Notes: a model not told the origin generated them from the letters alone. A DNA stretch of 64,000 nt from Vibrio zhugei (GCF_003716875.1 NZ_CP033077.1:868001-932000); one strand, 5' to 3'; shown: positions 9,486 through 19,524, numbered from the stretch's first letter. Made by a program: numbers and translations.

Positions 9486-10147
9486 TGAATAAGTTGAGTG
9501 TGACTCTCTGCCCTATTTTATTGAGCACCTGTGTTTTGAGTGCGTTTTCCGTTTCGGCAGCACCAAAAGACACGAGGCTAAAACAAGCACAGCAATGCAG
9601 TAAAATTACTGGTCGCCTTGAGCGGCTGGATTGTTTTGATAAGGTATTTAATACCCCAATTAACATCGAACAAAGTCAAGGTCAGGCGTACCCAAGCGCA
9701 TGGCAACGTGCCATGAAAGCGGCCCACGACGCGGGCAATGAGCAGCGTGCTCTGGTGACGCAAGGAGAGGGGCGTGGCAGTAGCGCATGGATTGCCTTCA
9801 CCGCGACCAACGCGTCGACTCAGTTTGCGGGGAATGCCAAACCCGTATTACTGATGAGCTGTATGCATAACCTTAGCCGTGTTGAAATTGCACTACCGAA
9901 ACCCGTCAAAGATGGACGTATTCGTATTGCGGTCGCCGGGGGGCAAGAGCAGTATTGGCGCAGCGATGATGTTGGCGTACTGATGTCGTCAGCACGTGGC
10001 TTACCCGCGATACGCATGATGAAAGCCATGACTCAAGGTCCAAGTTTGACGCTACGCTCGAACGCCAGCTTTGTGGATGGCTTGCGCTTTAATACTCGTG
10101 ATGTTGCTACACAGTTATCTGCCTTACGCGATCGTTGCGGCTGGTAG
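9485..10147 (+). CDS. vasI: VasI, T6SS-associated exported protein
   Basis: About 220 residues from the ATG at 9485, which overlaps the vasH stop. An upstream in-frame ATG at 9458 would place charged residues before the signal sequence, so I reject it. Residues 1-25 form a signal peptide ending near SVSAA. The mature part has the VasI family pattern: a Cys pair in QQCSKITGRLERLDCFD near the N-terminus, and conserved Cys in the middle (LLMSCM) and at the end (LRDRCGW). The molecular role of VasI is not settled; it is usually encoded between vasH and tssA, as here. Confidence 0.87.
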   Translation: MNKLSVTLCPILLSTCVLSAFSVSAAPKDTRLKQAQQCSKITGRLERLDCFDKVFNTPINIEQSQGQAYPSAWQRAMKAAHDAGNEQRALVTQGEGRGSSAWIAFTATNASTQFAGNAKPVLLMSCMHNLSRVEIALPKPVKDGRIRIAVAGGQEQYWRSDDVGVLMSSARGLPAIRMMKAMTQGPSLTLRSNASFVDGLRFNTRDVATQLSALRDRCGW

Positions 10148-10155
10148 GAGGGGTC

Positions 10156-11565
10156 ATGGAATTATCAGAATACCGCCGCTGCATTACCCAACCGATCCCC
10201 GGTGAATCACCCGTCGGAGAGCGTTTGTTTGACGATCCTTTGTTTGATTTCGTTGAAGATCAAATGATGAAGGTCGGTTCATTGTCCCACGGTAGCGTGC
10301 AGTGGGAAGAGGTTGAACACAGTACGATTAAATTACTCGAAGAAAAGAGTAAAGATATCAAACTATTAGTTTACCTTCTGCAATGCTTACATCATGATGT
10401 CAGTCCATCGCGCTTCAAAGCGTCCTTTGATGTGATGACCGACTTTATGAGCCATTATTGGGAAGACAGTTTTCCAGCTCCGGGTAAGCGCGGCAACTTA
10501 CCACGTCGTAAGTTTTTCAGTCAGATGGTGCAGCGATTTGCGTTATTACTCGAAAAAATGGAGTTTAATCGCTACGACTCAACAGCCCGAGAAGCCTTGC
10601 TTGAAAGCCTAGAGGCGTGGGAAAAGGTCATTGAAGAGAAAGGTCTAACCTCAGATTCGGTGGTCTCTGTTGCCAGTAAAATTCGCACAGAATTACGTCG
10701 TATTGAAGAGCGTAAAACGGTCGAAAAAAATCAACCGCAAAACGCAACGGCGGATGAGCCGGTACGGACGACGACCACGAGCAGTAGCGCATTATCCATC
10801 GATAATTCGAGTGATAAAGCCGCGAAACAGACCTTATTGAAGGTCGCGGACTTTTTAGCAGAGCAAGATTTTGGTATTGCGTTATCCGTTCGGTTGCGTC
10901 GTTATGCGGTATGGGGTGGCATTACGTCATTGCCGGATCATAAGTCTGATGGTGAGACCATGTTGCGCGGTATGCAGCAAGATCGCGTGAAAGATTATCA
11001 AGATCAAATGCGTCATCCCGATTTGGCGCTGTGGCGTAAAGTTGAGCAAAGCTTAACGCTTGCCCCTTATTGGTTTGAAGGGCACTTGATGAGTTTTACC
11101 ATTGCTGAAGCACTGGGGCAAAAAGAGTGGTGTAAGGCCATTGTGGAAGAGACTGAACAGTTTCTTGCGCGTTTACCGTCTTTATACGATTTGAAATTCA
11201 AAGGTGGTGAACCGTTTGTGACCGATGCCGTGAAAGATTGGCTGGCTGCGCAACGTCAATCGTCCGGTGCTCAAAGCGCTGGAGGCGATTGGCAAGAGAA
11301 GCGAACGGAGGCATTTACCATGGCCAAAGAAGGGGGCATCGCGGTTGCGCTCAATATGCTAAACGATGGGCTGGTGAATGCGACAGAGCCAAGAGATAAG
11401 TTTTATTGGCGTTTATTGTCTGCCGATGTCATGCAGACTCATCATTTAGATGCTATGGCAAAAGAGCAGTATCAAACGTTACATAATCAGGTGACTACCA
11501 TGAGCGTTACTGAATGGGAACCGTCACTCATTGAACAATTAGAAAGAAACACAACGTCAGAATAA
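10156..11565 (+). CDS. tssA: TssA (VasJ type), T6SS baseplate/cap protein
   Basis: About 469 residues from the ATG at 10156, which follows TAGGAGGGG; the in-frame ATG at 10135 lies inside vasI and has no such site. The N-terminal ImpA_N domain starts with the typical PIPGESPVGERLFDDPLFD motif. A linker rich in Thr/Ser (about 200-225) leads to a helical C-terminal domain of the VasJ type. TssA proteins start sheath-tube polymerisation at the baseplate. tssM begins 16 bases downstream. Confidence 0.9.
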   Translation: MELSEYRRCITQPIPGESPVGERLFDDPLFDFVEDQMMKVGSLSHGSVQWEEVEHSTIKLLEEKSKDIKLLVYLLQCLHHDVSPSRFKASFDVMTDFMSHYWEDSFPAPGKRGNLPRRKFFSQMVQRFALLLEKMEFNRYDSTAREALLESLEAWEKVIEEKGLTSDSVVSVASKIRTELRRIEERKTVEKNQPQNATADEPVRTTTTSSSALSIDNSSDKAAKQTLLKVADFLAEQDFGIALSVRLRRYAVWGGITSLPDHKSDGETMLRGMQQDRVKDYQDQMRHPDLALWRKVEQSLTLAPYWFEGHLMSFTIAEALGQKEWCKAIVEETEQFLARLPSLYDLKFKGGEPFVTDAVKDWLAAQRQSSGAQSAGGDWQEKRTEAFTMAKEGGIAVALNMLNDGLVNATEPRDKFYWRLLSADVMQTHHLDAMAKEQYQTLHNQVTTMSVTEWEPSLIEQLERNTTSE

Positions 11566-11581
11566 ACGAAGGGTGTAATCC

Positions 11582-14500
11582 ATGTTGAAATATATTTTCG
11601 GGATAGCGAAAAAGCTGAAGCCAGGCATGGTTTCTGCTTTTCCGATTTTGCTATTCACTACCTTCATTTTATTGAATGTAGCGATTTGGTGGGCGGGACC
11701 ATGGCTAGACATTTACGGTGTGAAACCGCTTGAATCGATCACACAGCGTGCGATTGCGAGCAGTTTGTTTACCCTAGGATGTTTTGGTCTGTGGGGATTA
11801 TGGCAAGCACGTAAACTCAGAGTGTTTGAAGCACAACAAAAACGCGATGAGCAATTGCGTGAAGACCCGATCAAAGTTTACGAAGAGCGCCAACAAGTCG
11901 AACTCGACCAAGTCATGGTCGACATGAAACAGAACTTGAACAAGCACAACTACTTATACGCACTGCCATGGTATTTGGTGATGGGCTTGGAAAATGCGGG
12001 TAAAACGAGCCTGATCAACCGCTCTGGGCAAAACTTTCTGTTTTCATCGGTACGCCGTGCATCAGGCAAAAAAAGTGAAAACCCTTATTCGTTTGACTGG
12101 TGGATTGGTGATGAATCTGTCTTGATTGATCCCGATGGCGAGTTACTGACTCAAGGTCATCATGACAGTGATAATGATGGCGAATTAGAACGTCGTTTAT
12201 GGCAACATTTTGTGAAGTGGCTTGACGATACACGTAGCCGTCGCCCTTTGAACGGGATCGTGCTGGCACTGGATGTGTCACAATTAACCACAGCTACAGC
12301 GAGTGAACGTAAAGCTTACGCAAACTTGTTGCGTGCACGTCTACGTGAATTGATGGAAACCTTATCGACACGTTTACCGGTTTATATCACCTTGACTAAA
12401 CTGGACCTTTTGTATGGTTTCGAACCGTTCTTCAAAAATTACTCGAAGACCGAGCGTGAAGAAGTCTTAGGCTTTACCTTCTCGTTAGACTCTATTGACG
12501 ACTTGGATCATTGGTTGACAGAGTTCTCCACCGATTATGCGCAATTTGTTGAGCGCATTCATGACTTATTGCCAAGTGCGGTATCAGAAACCATGCCATT
12601 AGAAGAGCGTAATGCGATTTATAGCTTCACGCGTCAAATGGCTGGTTTGAAAGACATTCTGACGCAGTTCTTTGAAGAAGCGTTGGCGAGTGACCAATTT
12701 TCGACGTCCGCACTGGTACGTGGTGCTTACTTTACCTCGGTGTATCAGCAAGGGGTTCCCACCAATGCCTTTGATGATGCTGCGTCTCGTCGTTATGGTT
12801 TATCCCATGCGATTAATCGCGCGCAACATGCCAAAAATTCAACGGTGTATTTCACACAGAAGTTATTTACTAACATCATTTATCCAGAAGCAGGATTGGC
12901 GTCCGATAACTTCCGAGTAACGCGTCAAAAACGTCGCTTAATCGGTCTTTCTGTACTGGCGTGTAGTATCGCTTCTGTATTGTTGATTGGAACGTGGCAG
13001 CAATATTATCGCGCGAATATCAAGCATGCTGATGCGGTACTGACCAAAGTGAACCAGTATAAGCATGAGTTTCCTACCAATGCGAGTATGGCGTCACAAC
13101 GTGAAGTGTTAGAACCGCTGAATAAAATTCGACAAGCCACTTTGGAGTTTGGATTCTTCCGTGATAAAGCCAAATATGTCTCGGACTTTGGCTTATACCA
13201 AGGTCATACGATTGGTCCTCGTGTGGAAGAAACTTACTTAAACTTGCTGGAAACGCGTTTTCTACCCTTGCTGATGTCTGATGTAATGGTGGATTTAAAA
13301 AATGCCAAAACCGATGAAGACAAGCTTGCCATGCTGCGTGTTTACCGCATGATGACAGATAAAAGTGGTCGCTATAACGATTATGTGGTGGATTACTTTG
13401 CTAAGCATTGGCAAAAGCAGTTTTCTGGTCAACGTGAGACACAAAGCGAGTTACTGGAGCATTTAGATTATGCAATGCTGCATACGGATTTGACTGCTGA
13501 TCGTCAACATGGTGACAAAATGGCGGATAAAATTATGCGCCCTTATGACAAGACCATTGCGCGTGTTCAGCAGGAACTGGGCTCGATGCCTAATGAGCAA
13601 CGTGTGTATCGTAACTTGAAGCTTAATGCACAAACGGTACTTGGTCCTGCTATCAACTTGCGTAGCCTTATTGGCCCAGTGTTTGATGAGGTATTCGAAG
13701 AGCGCGCGGTTAACAGCAGCAAACTCTATATTCCGCAAATGCTGACCAAGCATGGATTTGAAGATTACTTCATGCCGAAGTCTGAATCGGTTTCTCAGTT
13801 AGCTCTTATCGACAGTTGGGTACTTGGCCAAACTAAGTCGGCGAACTTTAGCGAAGCAGATAAGCAAGCACTGCGCGATCGAATTCGCCAACTGTATGTT
13901 GCCGATTACACCAGTACTTGGCGAGCGGCGCTTAATGAAATTGATGTGAAATACTTCAGTGATATTAACGATGCCGTCACCGTGCTCGATAAGATTACCA
14001 GCAATGTTGAACCACTGCAGCGTATGCTACGTACGTTAGACAACAATACGGAAATCTATCCATCACTGGATGATGATGACGCGAACGATGAATTAGTGAA
14101 GACCTCGAAGTATAAAGTAGGCTCAATGATTGCTGCGCCGTTCTCAGAACTTAACAGCATGTTGAAACCTGTGGGCGATAAACCCGCGTACTTCCAAGAA
14201 GTGTTAGCGTCGATTGGAGAGTTGAAAAATTACCTGAAAGGTATTCAGGATGCGCCTGATGAAGGAGCCGCAGCGCTGGATGCGACCAAGTCTCGCTTAA
14301 AACTGGTCAATTCCGATCCAATTTATACACTCAAACGTATTGCATCCGGCTTACCGAAGCCACTCAATGACATGATGAGTAAATTGGCGGATGAAAGTTG
14401 GTATGTAGTTAAGCAATCGGCCATCAAACACCTTGAAACTCGCTGGCACGACGATGTTTACCGTGTGTACGTAGAGAAATTGGCGAACCGTTATCCATTT

Positions 14501-15124
14501 AACCCAGCGTCGAGTAAAGATGTTTCATTGGAAGATTTTGAATCCTTCTTTGCGCCGGGTGGCACGCTAGATAGCTTCTACAACAATCAATTGAAAATGT
14601 TCATTGATGAGAAAGTTAATCTAGGGGATGGCGATACTGGTAAGAGCATTGTTCGTCAACAAGTGCTTGATGAGATCAAACAAGCGGAGACCATCCGCGA
14701 TGCCTTCTTTAACCGTAAAGGGGTATTGGATGTGAGCTTCTCAGTTGAGCCATTGCGTCTAACCGGTAATAAACGTCGTAGTGTGATGAATGTGGATGGT
14801 CAGTACCTCACCTATAGTCATGGTCCCCGTGAAAATGTTGAGTTTATTTGGCCGAATACACTGCGTGATTCTGCAGTGTCTAAAGTGACGCTGGTCCCAA
14901 CCAAACGTAATGTCTCGCCACGTAGCTTGAGTATTCAAGGTCCATGGGCATTCTTCCGTTTGCTAGACCACGGCGATGTGGTTTCTGCCAGCGCAACATC
15001 AGTGGATTACAAATTTGATGTTGATGGTGGGGAAATGATTTATCGCATTAATGCCGAAGGGAATGTGAATCCATTTACCGAGCGCGTCTTTAAGTCCTTC
15101 AGATTATCGAAATCTTTGTACTAA
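11582..15124 (+). CDS. tssM: TssM (VasK/IcmF), T6SS inner-membrane channel protein
   Basis: An 1180-residue protein of normal length for the family. Two transmembrane helices near residues 17-60 are followed by a cytoplasmic NTPase-like domain with an intact Walker A (GLENAGKTS, near residue 137). A third transmembrane helix lies near 455-475, then a long periplasmic region that contacts TssJ, ending in the IcmF C-terminal beta domain. It forms the trans-envelope complex with TssJ and TssL. A strong terminator lies immediately after the stop. Confidence 0.95.
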   Translation: MLKYIFGIAKKLKPGMVSAFPILLFTTFILLNVAIWWAGPWLDIYGVKPLESITQRAIASSLFTLGCFGLWGLWQARKLRVFEAQQKRDEQLREDPIKVYEERQQVELDQVMVDMKQNLNKHNYLYALPWYLVMGLENAGKTSLINRSGQNFLFSSVRRASGKKSENPYSFDWWIGDESVLIDPDGELLTQGHHDSDNDGELERRLWQHFVKWLDDTRSRRPLNGIVLALDVSQLTTATASERKAYANLLRARLRELMETLSTRLPVYITLTKLDLLYGFEPFFKNYSKTEREEVLGFTFSLDSIDDLDHWLTEFSTDYAQFVERIHDLLPSAVSETMPLEERNAIYSFTRQMAGLKDILTQFFEEALASDQFSTSALVRGAYFTSVYQQGVPTNAFDDAASRRYGLSHAINRAQHAKNSTVYFTQKLFTNIIYPEAGLASDNFRVTRQKRRLIGLSVLACSIASVLLIGTWQQYYRANIKHADAVLTKVNQYKHEFPTNASMASQREVLEPLNKIRQATLEFGFFRDKAKYVSDFGLYQGHTIGPRVEETYLNLLETRFLPLLMSDVMVDLKNAKTDEDKLAMLRVYRMMTDKSGRYNDYVVDYFAKHWQKQFSGQRETQSELLEHLDYAMLHTDLTADRQHGDKMADKIMRPYDKTIARVQQELGSMPNEQRVYRNLKLNAQTVLGPAINLRSLIGPVFDEVFEERAVNSSKLYIPQMLTKHGFEDYFMPKSESVSQLALIDSWVLGQTKSANFSEADKQALRDRIRQLYVADYTSTWRAALNEIDVKYFSDINDAVTVLDKITSNVEPLQRMLRTLDNNTEIYPSLDDDDANDELVKTSKYKVGSMIAAPFSELNSMLKPVGDKPAYFQEVLASIGELKNYLKGIQDAPDEGAAALDATKSRLKLVNSDPIYTLKRIASGLPKPLNDMMSKLADESWYVVKQSAIKHLETRWHDDVYRVYVEKLANRYPFNPASSKDVSLEDFESFFAPGGTLDSFYNNQLKMFIDEKVNLGDGDTGKSIVRQQVLDEIKQAETIRDAFFNRKGVLDVSFSVEPLRLTGNKRRSVMNVDGQYLTYSHGPRENVEFIWPNTLRDSAVSKVTLVPTKRNVSPRSLSIQGPWAFFRLLDHGDVVSASATSVDYKFDVDGGEMIYRINAEGNVNPFTERVFKSFRLSKSLY

Positions 15125-15133
15125 CCCGAACAA

Positions 15134-15159
15134 GGAGCGAGGAAACTCGCTCCTTTTTT
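15134..15159 (+). terminator. Rho-independent terminator after tssM
   Basis: An 8-bp perfect stem (GGAGCGAG with CTCGCTCC) closed by a GAAA tetraloop and followed by six T. It sits between tssM and vasL, leaving only 15 bases before the vasL start codon. Confidence 0.88.
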
Positions 15160-15174
15160 CAGAGCGATCACCAC

Positions 15175-16467
15175 ATGCAGAATACGATTTTTCTGGACAA
15201 CCGCTATTACTATCTTACCGATGATTCCCACGAGATTCGTGATCTCGCTGATTACGAAACAGTACGGGAACAACTTAATCGCCGCTTCAACCCCTTAGCT
15301 GGCGGTCCTAATTGGGATGAAATTTATGCTTGTTGCCAACGTTTGGCACAGGGACCCGGCCTTGATTTACTCATGACTGGCTACTTTACCGTGGCCAGTT
15401 TAAAAGTCAGCGGCTTAACGGGGCTAGCGAATGGGCTCGAAATGTTAGCGGCCTATTTAAGTATGCAGCTGAGCCCGAGTGCCAAACAATGCAACGCCCG
15501 CAAAGATATTTTTGACTGGGTCAATAGCCGAGTGGCTAGAGAGCTTAAAGATCTTAAACCCAGTTATGAAGAGCTCCGCGATTTATACCGTGCTGAGCGG
15601 TATTGTGAGCGTTTGCATCAGCTATTGGAACAGCAGCAGCCACAGCAACTGATTGATTTTGAGAGCCTAGGTTACGCACTTTTTGAACACATTGACCGTA
15701 TAGAAGCCCGCTACCATACGCTGCTCAAACGCGAAGAAAAGGAAACACAGTCGTTACATAACTGGGTGCCACGCACTCGCCATTATTGGCGACTCGTGGC
15801 GGCTTTTCTGTGTGGAGGTGCGTTGGTGGTGGCCGCATGGTTCGGTTATCAACGAATACCTTGGTTTCATCAGGATGATTATGCAACCTCGCAATCCGTC
15901 CCTTTGTTGAACTCATCGGCTCAAGCGCAGCGCTATCAAGATCGAGTTTCCGCGGCTCAATTATCTCGCTGGGAAGGGGACTTTATTCCTTTGTATGCCT
16001 CGTCAATTGAGAGTCATTTGCATACTTCGGTTTTCAGTCATGTATGGCAAGCTCAGCAGCAAATGTCAGTCTTAACCACTTTATATCCGCAGTCTCCTCA
16101 GGTTGTGACATTGGCGGAAACATTGCATAAAAACCAGCAGGCGGCACTTGCGCAAACTCAGCGTTTTGTGGAACGCTTTCGTCAAATACGAACATTGATG
16201 GCGAATGTGTCTTTAATGGCAAAAAAAGGGCGTTTGCGAGCATTACAGCAGCATACACAAGATTTAGAAGATTTCGCCGTCAGTCTTTCACCGGTGTACG
16301 GCCGAGTGGATTATGTGCAAACCTTGATAAAACAAGGTGAGATGAACAAAGCCAATAAAGAGTTTGTTGTGTTAAAACAACGACTCAACAGTTTGGCTTG
16401 GCAAATGATACAACTGCAGCAGAGGCTCAACGTTAATGCCTCAACGCCCACAGTTATTGGGCAATAA
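15175..16467 (+). CDS. vasL: VasL, TssA-like protein with a transmembrane helix
   Basis: A 430-residue protein of the ImpA_N/VasL family, in the position of V. cholerae VCA0121. The first 110 residues form an ImpA_N-like domain (FNPLAGGPNWDEIY...GLDLLMTGYFTVASLK). One transmembrane helix lies near 202-225, then a helical, Gln-rich C-terminal part. TssA-like proteins with this layout are linked to sheath assembly or to stopping it at the distal membrane; which applies here cannot be told from sequence. It starts directly after the tssM terminator, so its expression may depend on readthrough. Confidence 0.85.
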   Translation: MQNTIFLDNRYYYLTDDSHEIRDLADYETVREQLNRRFNPLAGGPNWDEIYACCQRLAQGPGLDLLMTGYFTVASLKVSGLTGLANGLEMLAAYLSMQLSPSAKQCNARKDIFDWVNSRVARELKDLKPSYEELRDLYRAERYCERLHQLLEQQQPQQLIDFESLGYALFEHIDRIEARYHTLLKREEKETQSLHNWVPRTRHYWRLVAAFLCGGALVVAAWFGYQRIPWFHQDDYATSQSVPLLNSSAQAQRYQDRVSAAQLSRWEGDFIPLYASSIESHLHTSVFSHVWQAQQQMSVLTTLYPQSPQVVTLAETLHKNQQAALAQTQRFVERFRQIRTLMANVSLMAKKGRLRALQQHTQDLEDFAVSLSPVYGRVDYVQTLIKQGEMNKANKEFVVLKQRLNSLAWQMIQLQQRLNVNASTPTVIGQ

Positions 16468-16480
16468 ATTGTGGCAGGAA

Positions 16481-16516
16481 GCAAGAAGTTGCTCAAAATG
16501 AGCAACTTCTTGCCTT
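16481..16516 (+). terminator. Long stem-loop after vasL, probable terminator
   Basis: A perfect 14-bp stem (GCAAGAAGTTGCTC with GAGCAACTTCTTGC) and a 5-base loop, 13 bases after the vasL stop. The T tract is poor (CTTAATATGTTTT), so it may terminate inefficiently or act to stabilise the mRNA end. Confidence 0.7.
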
Positions 16517-16564
16517 AATATGTTTTATGTGAATTTAGCTTATTGATTATCCGTATGATTTAGT

Positions 16565-16580
16565 TGGCATTGACCTTGCT
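16565..16580 (+). promoter_or_regulatory. Sigma-54 (-24/-12) promoter upstream of vgrG
   Basis: TGGCATTGACCTTGCT matches the sigma-54 consensus TGGCAC-N5-TTGCW, with the GG and GC doublets at the required spacing; the only consensus differences are after TGGCA. It lies 162 bases upstream of the vgrG start in the gap after the vasL terminator. VasH, a sigma-54 activator, is encoded 7 kb upstream, which makes this the likely promoter of the vgrG-rhs unit. Confidence 0.75.
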
Positions 16581-16741
16581 CGTTGTTGGGGTTCGTGGCA
16601 AAAAATCCGTCGGTAGCGTTTTATTCACTAAGCCCTGACAGCAAGGCTTAGCGCATAGAACGATACATTCAACACATGATCACCACTGCACATTCACAGC
16701 AGGGTAAACCCCCACCATGATGGGTAGAAGGAATTGGCAGA

Positions 16742-18814
16742 ATGGCAACGTTAGGCTTTAAATTACAAGTCGAAGGGCTCGAAGACGATGCGCTTCTCGT
16801 ACACAGTTTTGAAGGACTTGAGTCACTCTCTGATGATGGCGTGCAAGGGGACGCTTGCATCGGGTTTCGTTATGCTTTGGAGTTGGCAAGCCGCCAATCA
16901 ACCTTTACACCTGAACAACTGATCGATAAAACGGCAGAATTAACGTTTTATCGCAATAATGAATTAGTGCAGCGTGTGCATGGCATTGTTCGTCACTTTG
17001 CTCAAAAAGATATTGGGCATCATTTTTCGTACTATTCTTTGACGCTTGTTCCGGCGTTAGAGTGCTTATCTTTGCGTCAAAATAGCCGTATTTTTCAGTT
17101 AAAAACCGTCCCTGAAATCCTCTCGATTATCCTGCAAGAAATGGGCATTAACGATTATGCGTTTTCGGTGAAACGCACTTGTGCGCAGCGTGAGTTTTGT
17201 GTGCAGTATCGAGAAACCGATTTGGCGTTTTTGCACCGCCTTGCCGCGGAAGAAGGCTTGATTTATAGCTTTATCCACGAAGAAGGCAAGCACACGGTGT
17301 TGTTTACCGATAGCACAGAAAGCTTACCGAAGATCAATGGCAATATTGCGTATAACTCCTTATCTGGAGGGACAGTGGATGTGCCGTATATTTCTCGCTT
17401 GAGCGTGGATACTCGCATGGGCGTCAGCACCACCACACTGGAAGATTACAGCTTTAAAAAACCGACCTATACCTTCCCACAACATGCTGATGGTGTGGAG
17501 ATGGATTATCAACAGACCCAATATGAGCATTTTGATTTTCCCGGCCGCTTTAAAGACGATGCCACAGGCGAAGCGTTTACCAAAATTCGTACCGAGTATT
17601 TGCGCCGCAACGCACGCACGGCTCAGGGTAAGAGTAATCAACCGAAGTTACGCGCTGGTTATCAATTTACTTTAAGTGAGCATCTTAATGACGATGTTAA
17701 CGGTGACTACTTAGTGGTGGCGATTCGTCATCAAGGTAAGCAGCCTCAGGCCCTAGAGGAAGATGCGGGGGGGGGTGCAACGCTGTATGCGAACCAATTT
17801 ACACTCGTCCCTGCGGCGGTCACTTGGCAGGCGAAACCCCAGCCGAAACCTCAAGTCGATGGCCCGATGATCGGGGTCGTTGTGGGGCCTGAAGGCGAAG
17901 AGATTTTCTGTGACAAGTATGGGCGAGTGAAAGTCCATTTTCCTTGGGATCGCTATTCAAACAGCGATGAGCAAAGCTCATGTTGGGTTCGCGTATCACA
18001 AGGATGGGCAGGCAGCCAATATGGCATGATAGCATTGCCACGTATTGGGCACGAAGTGATTGTCACCTTTTTGAATGGTGACCCCGATCAGCCGATTATC
18101 ACGGGGCGTACCTATCATGCAACCAATACCACGCCGTATCCACTGCCGGACAACAAAACCAAAACCGTGATGCGCACCGCCACTCACCAAGGTGAAGGCT
18201 ATAACGAGCTGAGTTTTGAAGATCAGGCGGACAGTGAAAAGATATACTTACACGCCCAAAAAGATTACGAAGCGATTGTCAATAACGATCACACTGAGAT
18301 GATCCATCATGATAAGCACAATACGGTGGATCATGACAGTTTTACTAAGATTGGTAAAAATCAGCACACCACCATCATGGGTGAAAACCGCAGCTCGGTG
18401 AATAAAGATTGCTTTGAAGAAGTGGGCACGATCACGGGAGCCGAAGCGCAAAACCAATATAAAGTCGGAAACTTATTGGCGGTCGATGCGGGACAAGAAA
18501 TTTCACTGAAAGCGGGCGCGAAATTAGTGGTCGAAGCCGGCGCTGAGCTGACCCTCACCACAGGTGGAAGCTTTGTGAAAATTGATAGTGCAGGCGTTGC
18601 CTTATCAGGCCCAACCGTGACGTTAAACGCGGGGGGCAGTGCGAGCTCGGGCTCCGCGTATGCGGGCAAGCGCGCGATTCAGCCGGGGAAAGTGGACGCG
18701 CCGCCCGCGGATCCGAAACCCATTCTCACGCCTGCACAGGTGGCCACCATGAAATCGGCGGCGCCGTTCTGTGAAGAATGTGAAAAATGTAAGGAAGGCG
18801 CATGCTCAGCATAA
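16742..18814 (+). CDS. vgrG: VgrG spike protein (first copy)
   Basis: A 690-residue T6SS spike protein that caps the Hcp tube and carries effectors. Order: gp27-like base (about 1-360), OB-fold domain with the characteristic GRVKVHFPWDRY and SCWVRVSQGWAG blocks (about 390-430), then a beta-helix needle (about 510-640) and a Pro-rich tail ending in a Cys-rich PFCEECEKCKEG segment. No enzymatic extension is visible, so this VgrG is a carrier. AGAAGG precedes the ATG. Its stop overlaps the next gene by 13 bases, which couples it to its adaptor and effector. Confidence 0.95.
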   Translation: MATLGFKLQVEGLEDDALLVHSFEGLESLSDDGVQGDACIGFRYALELASRQSTFTPEQLIDKTAELTFYRNNELVQRVHGIVRHFAQKDIGHHFSYYSLTLVPALECLSLRQNSRIFQLKTVPEILSIILQEMGINDYAFSVKRTCAQREFCVQYRETDLAFLHRLAAEEGLIYSFIHEEGKHTVLFTDSTESLPKINGNIAYNSLSGGTVDVPYISRLSVDTRMGVSTTTLEDYSFKKPTYTFPQHADGVEMDYQQTQYEHFDFPGRFKDDATGEAFTKIRTEYLRRNARTAQGKSNQPKLRAGYQFTLSEHLNDDVNGDYLVVAIRHQGKQPQALEEDAGGGATLYANQFTLVPAAVTWQAKPQPKPQVDGPMIGVVVGPEGEEIFCDKYGRVKVHFPWDRYSNSDEQSSCWVRVSQGWAGSQYGMIALPRIGHEVIVTFLNGDPDQPIITGRTYHATNTTPYPLPDNKTKTVMRTATHQGEGYNELSFEDQADSEKIYLHAQKDYEAIVNNDHTEMIHHDKHNTVDHDSFTKIGKNQHTTIMGENRSSVNKDCFEEVGTITGAEAQNQYKVGNLLAVDAGQEISLKAGAKLVVEAGAELTLTTGGSFVKIDSAGVALSGPTVTLNAGGSASSGSAYAGKRAIQPGKVDAPPADPKPILTPAQVATMKSAAPFCEECEKCKEGACSA

Positions 18815-19524
18815 TCGAGGATAACCCACAGTTGCAGTGGTATGTGGTGCTCAATACCACCAGTGATACGCCCGTGCTGCAAGCGTTTCATGAGCATGGC
18901 GGGCACGATGTATTGGGCTTGTGGCTTGGCACGCCTTATGAAGATTGGAAAGCCGTGATGCCACGCATTGCCGCGGTGGATGCGAAACACCCATTCTTGG
19001 CGTGGATGCAAAGTGATGAGGCGCCTGACGATTGGGGTATGCTGGTGGGCGCAGCGCAGCCTTATGCGTTAGTCCGAGAGCACTTACAAGGATTAACCCA
19101 AGTGTGGATGCCAAACGGCGATTATGTGTTCTTCCGCTTTTTTGACCCGCGCTTTGGGCTGAAAGTCGCCGAGCTGTGTGACGACAGCGAACGCAGCCAG
19201 CTCATGGGGCCGATGGCGGTGTGGACAAACGGCCATGATGCCGTGCACAACACCGAGGTGAAAGAGACCAGCAAACAAGAATTTCCATGGTGGAGCGTGC
19301 CAGAGAGTGTGGTTAAAGCGCTAACGGAAGACGATTTATCCATGCTGATCATGAACAGTTTGCAGTGGCTAAAAGAAGAATGTGCGGATCTGTACTTCGC
19401 GTACCCGGAACCGATCGTCAAAGCGAAAACAACCCATTTAGTTCAACGTTTTAAAAAGACAAACCCTGATATATCTCTTAATCACTATCTATATCAAGCA
19501 TTTCACCGAGAGGTTTATCGATGA
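18802..19524 (+). CDS. DUF4123-domain T6SS effector adaptor
   Basis: A 240-residue DUF4123 protein (Tap/TEC type). This family loads a specific effector onto its cognate VgrG in the cytoplasm. Recognised from the N-terminal WYVVLNTTSDTPVL strand-helix, the SDEAPDDWGMLV and GDYVFFRFFDPR blocks, and the vgrG-adaptor-effector order. It overlaps vgrG by 13 bases and the next gene by 4 (ATGA). The likely client is the Rhs protein two genes downstream or its 339-residue partner. Confidence 0.85.
   Translation: MLSIIEDNPQLQWYVVLNTTSDTPVLQAFHEHGGHDVLGLWLGTPYEDWKAVMPRIAAVDAKHPFLAWMQSDEAPDDWGMLVGAAQPYALVREHLQGLTQVWMPNGDYVFFRFFDPRFGLKVAELCDDSERSQLMGPMAVWTNGHDAVHNTEVKETSKQEFPWWSVPESVVKALTEDDLSMLIMNSLQWLKEECADLYFAYPEPIVKAKTTHLVQRFKKTNPDISLNHYLYQAFHREVYR

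Noticed and set aside
9458..9487. Upstream ATG for vasI
   Set aside because: It would put nine residues, including charged ones, ahead of a clear signal peptide, and TAATG coupling at 9485 is the better start.
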